NCBI GenBank assembly: GCA_026225235.1
Contig: JAMFSK010000128.1
Span: 1-64,000 of the forward strand
Direction: 5' to 3'
Source: Burkholderiales bacterium
GTDB taxonomy: Bacteria; Pseudomonadota; Gammaproteobacteria; Burkholderiales; Burkholderiaceae
DNA length: 64,000 bases
Shown here: positions 62,908 to 64,000 of the stretch, in pieces
Numbering within the stretch: the first letter of the stretch is position 1
Layout: each line of letters begins with the position of its first letter
Program-made: the position numbers and the translations under genes
Notes under the pieces: model-generated
The model's database searches: none
What the model was told of the DNA's origin: nothing
The model's input: the letters and a program-made list of their open reading frames with translations, nothing else

Positions 62908-63717
62908 CTAAACCTGGCGCCGAACAAGCGGCGTTTCGGGGGTCGGGTAGCCGGCCTTCGAAAAGGTTTCGATGATCGTGCGATTGGTGTCGAAGTAGAC
63001 TTGCCAGTAGTTGGCGTTATCCGAATACGGGCGCACCGCGAGCAGGGGACCTTCTGGGGTGAACGACAGCACTTCGACGTCGGGTGCGGGCGTCGACTTG
63101 ACGTTTGGAATCTCGCTGATTGCCGTTTTGAGGCGCGCCATCGCATCGATCGGGTCGACGCCGTTGGCGATCTTGGCGGTCAACTCGACGCGGCGGTAAG
63201 GCTGCGCGCTGTAGTTGGCAATCGTATCTGAGAATATCTTGTTGTTGCCGATGATCGTCGTGACATTGTCGGGGGTCAGCACGGTAGTGCCGAACAGCCC
63301 GATCTCGGTCACCGTACCGGTCACGCCACCGCCCGTGATGAAGTCACCCACTTTGAAAGGTCGCAACACCTGCAGGAACAGGCCCGCGGCAAAGTGGGCG
63401 AGCAGGCCGCCCCAGGCCGCCCCGATTGCCAGGCCGAGGCCAGCCAGCAACGCGGCGAACGAGGTCGTCTGAACCCCGAATATCTGCAGGATTGCCAGCA
63501 CCAGCATCAGCGTGAGCAGACTGGCGAGAATCGAGCCGAGGTAGTGCGCGAGCGTCGGATCGACCCGGCCGTTGCGCGCGAGCATCTTGCGCATCAGGCC
63601 GATCACCAGGCCGATGACCCAGCGCCCGATAATCCAAAGAACGATGGCGGCGACGACCTTGATGCCGAAGTCGATCCCGCGGGTCACCAAAAAGAGGCGA
63701 ATGGTTTCCAGATTCAT
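62908..63717 (-). CDS. mscS: Small-conductance mechanosensitive channel, MscS
   Basis: A 269-residue MscS channel, which opens under membrane tension and releases solutes in osmotic downshock. The start at 63717 (MNLETIRLFLVTRG) is chosen because it gives the usual N-terminus; an upstream codon at 63786 would add 23 residues. Three membrane helices: IKVVAAIVLWIIGRWVIGLV, then LASLLTLMLVLAILQIFGV, then the pore helix LLAGLGLAIGAAWGGLLAHF with alternating Gly/Ala packing residues. The cytoplasmic beta domain begins near FKVGDFITGGGVTGTVTEIG. Confidence 0.94.
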   Translation of the reverse strand: MNLETIRLFLVTRGIDFGIKVVAAIVLWIIGRWVIGLVIGLMRKMLARNGRVDPTLAHYLGSILASLLTLMLVLAILQIFGVQTTSFAALLAGLGLAIGAAWGGLLAHFAAGLFLQVLRPFKVGDFITGGGVTGTVTEIGLFGTTVLTPDNVTTIIGNNKIFSDTIANYSAQPYRRVELTAKIANGVDPIDAMARLKTAISEIPNVKSTPAPDVEVLSFTPEGPLLAVRPYSDNANYWQVYFDTNRTIIETFSKAGYPTPETPLVRRQV

Positions 63718-64000
63718 GGCTTTCTCGCAGAGGAATGAAGGTTGTCCAACGACCACCGGAAATCTGCTACGACCCCTACCTGCCATCTACATCACGAGCA
63801 TCGCGGCGCACCGCCTGCCTGCGCGTCGGCACGGCATCCAGCCGAGTTATAAGCCACGTCACGGAGTCCGCGCAACACAATCCGTTGTCGCGCTAATTAT
63901 CCCGGGCATGCGGCCCCCTCGCCCACCGCGTCGCAGAATATCAGTTAATGTAGCGGTCGTCCTACCCATCCTCGAGGTCCGTCGTCATCATGCTGGGCGC
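63718..64000. other. Window end, upstream region of mscS
   Basis: About 280 bases. The first part is the mscS leader and promoter. An ATG at 63991 with a GAGGTCC stretch about 15 bases upstream could open a rightward gene that continues beyond the window, but only 10 bases are present, so nothing can be said of it. Confidence 0.3.

Overview
The window looks like a chromosomal segment of a Burkholderia sensu lato bacterium (Burkholderia, Paraburkholderia or Caballeronia). The basis is high GC, tandem DUF4148 periplasmic proteins, a DUF3138 outer-membrane protein, and a dense set of catabolic operons typical of Burkholderiales. No species is assigned. No rRNA, tRNA, CRISPR array, insertion sequence or phage gene was recognised.

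Layout. 1-1700: small secreted DUF4148-type proteins with a rho-independent terminator. 2279-4137: an Lrp-type regulator divergent from ornithine cyclodeaminase. 4291-5920: three overlapping unknown reading frames, either a translationally coupled set or one frameshifted gene. 5976-7726: a sigma-54 activator and a small membrane protein. 8035-12911: a partial leucine/isovalerate (liu) operon with isovaleryl-CoA dehydrogenase and both methylcrotonyl-CoA carboxylase subunits. 12963-18496: a minus-strand operon of a THI5/NMT1-like ABC importer, a Rieske oxygenase and an 8-oxoguanine-deaminase-like amidohydrolase, probably for an imported N-heterocycle. 19375-21303: an aldo/keto reductase divergent from a PhyH dioxygenase, followed by a 7 x 7 bp tandem repeat. 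21413-25093: pcaIJ-pcaF (beta-ketoadipate pathway) and a divergent IclR regulator. 25269-36606: complete phosphonate uptake and C-P lyase genes (phnCDE, phnN, a DUF1045 2H-phosphoesterase, phnF, phnGHIJKLM). 36689-39080: a GIY-YIG protein and a chemoreceptor. 39443-55199: a large putrescine uptake and degradation region (puuB, DUF3138, potIHGF-type ABC importer, aminotransferase, puuA, puuD, and divergent puuR, puuC, gabD). 55352-59857: a truncated HicB antitoxin, then an adenylation-carrier-thioesterase enzyme and its phosphopantetheinyl transferase. 60036-63717: a second PuuB-like oxidase, an MdtD-type exporter and an MscS channel.

How the genes work together. Phosphonates are imported by PhnCDE and split by PhnGHIJ(KLM). 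PhnN closes the route to PRPP, while a protein with two HxT motifs sits where PhnP would be expected. A shared GTCTAGAC motif in front of phnC and phnG suggests that PhnF controls both arms. Putrescine enters through PotFGHI and can be degraded by the gamma-glutamyl route (PuuA, PuuB, PuuC, PuuD) or by direct transamination, and GabD passes succinate semialdehyde on to succinate.

The most unusual element is 55928-59857. A three-domain enzyme has an adenylation domain resembling acetoacetyl-CoA synthetase rather than amino-acid-activating domains. It is fused to a carrier protein and a type I thioesterase with no condensation domain, and its own Sfp-type activating enzyme follows. This looks like a minimal two-gene natural-product locus acting on a short beta-keto or beta-hydroxy acid. 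Its product cannot be read from the sequence.
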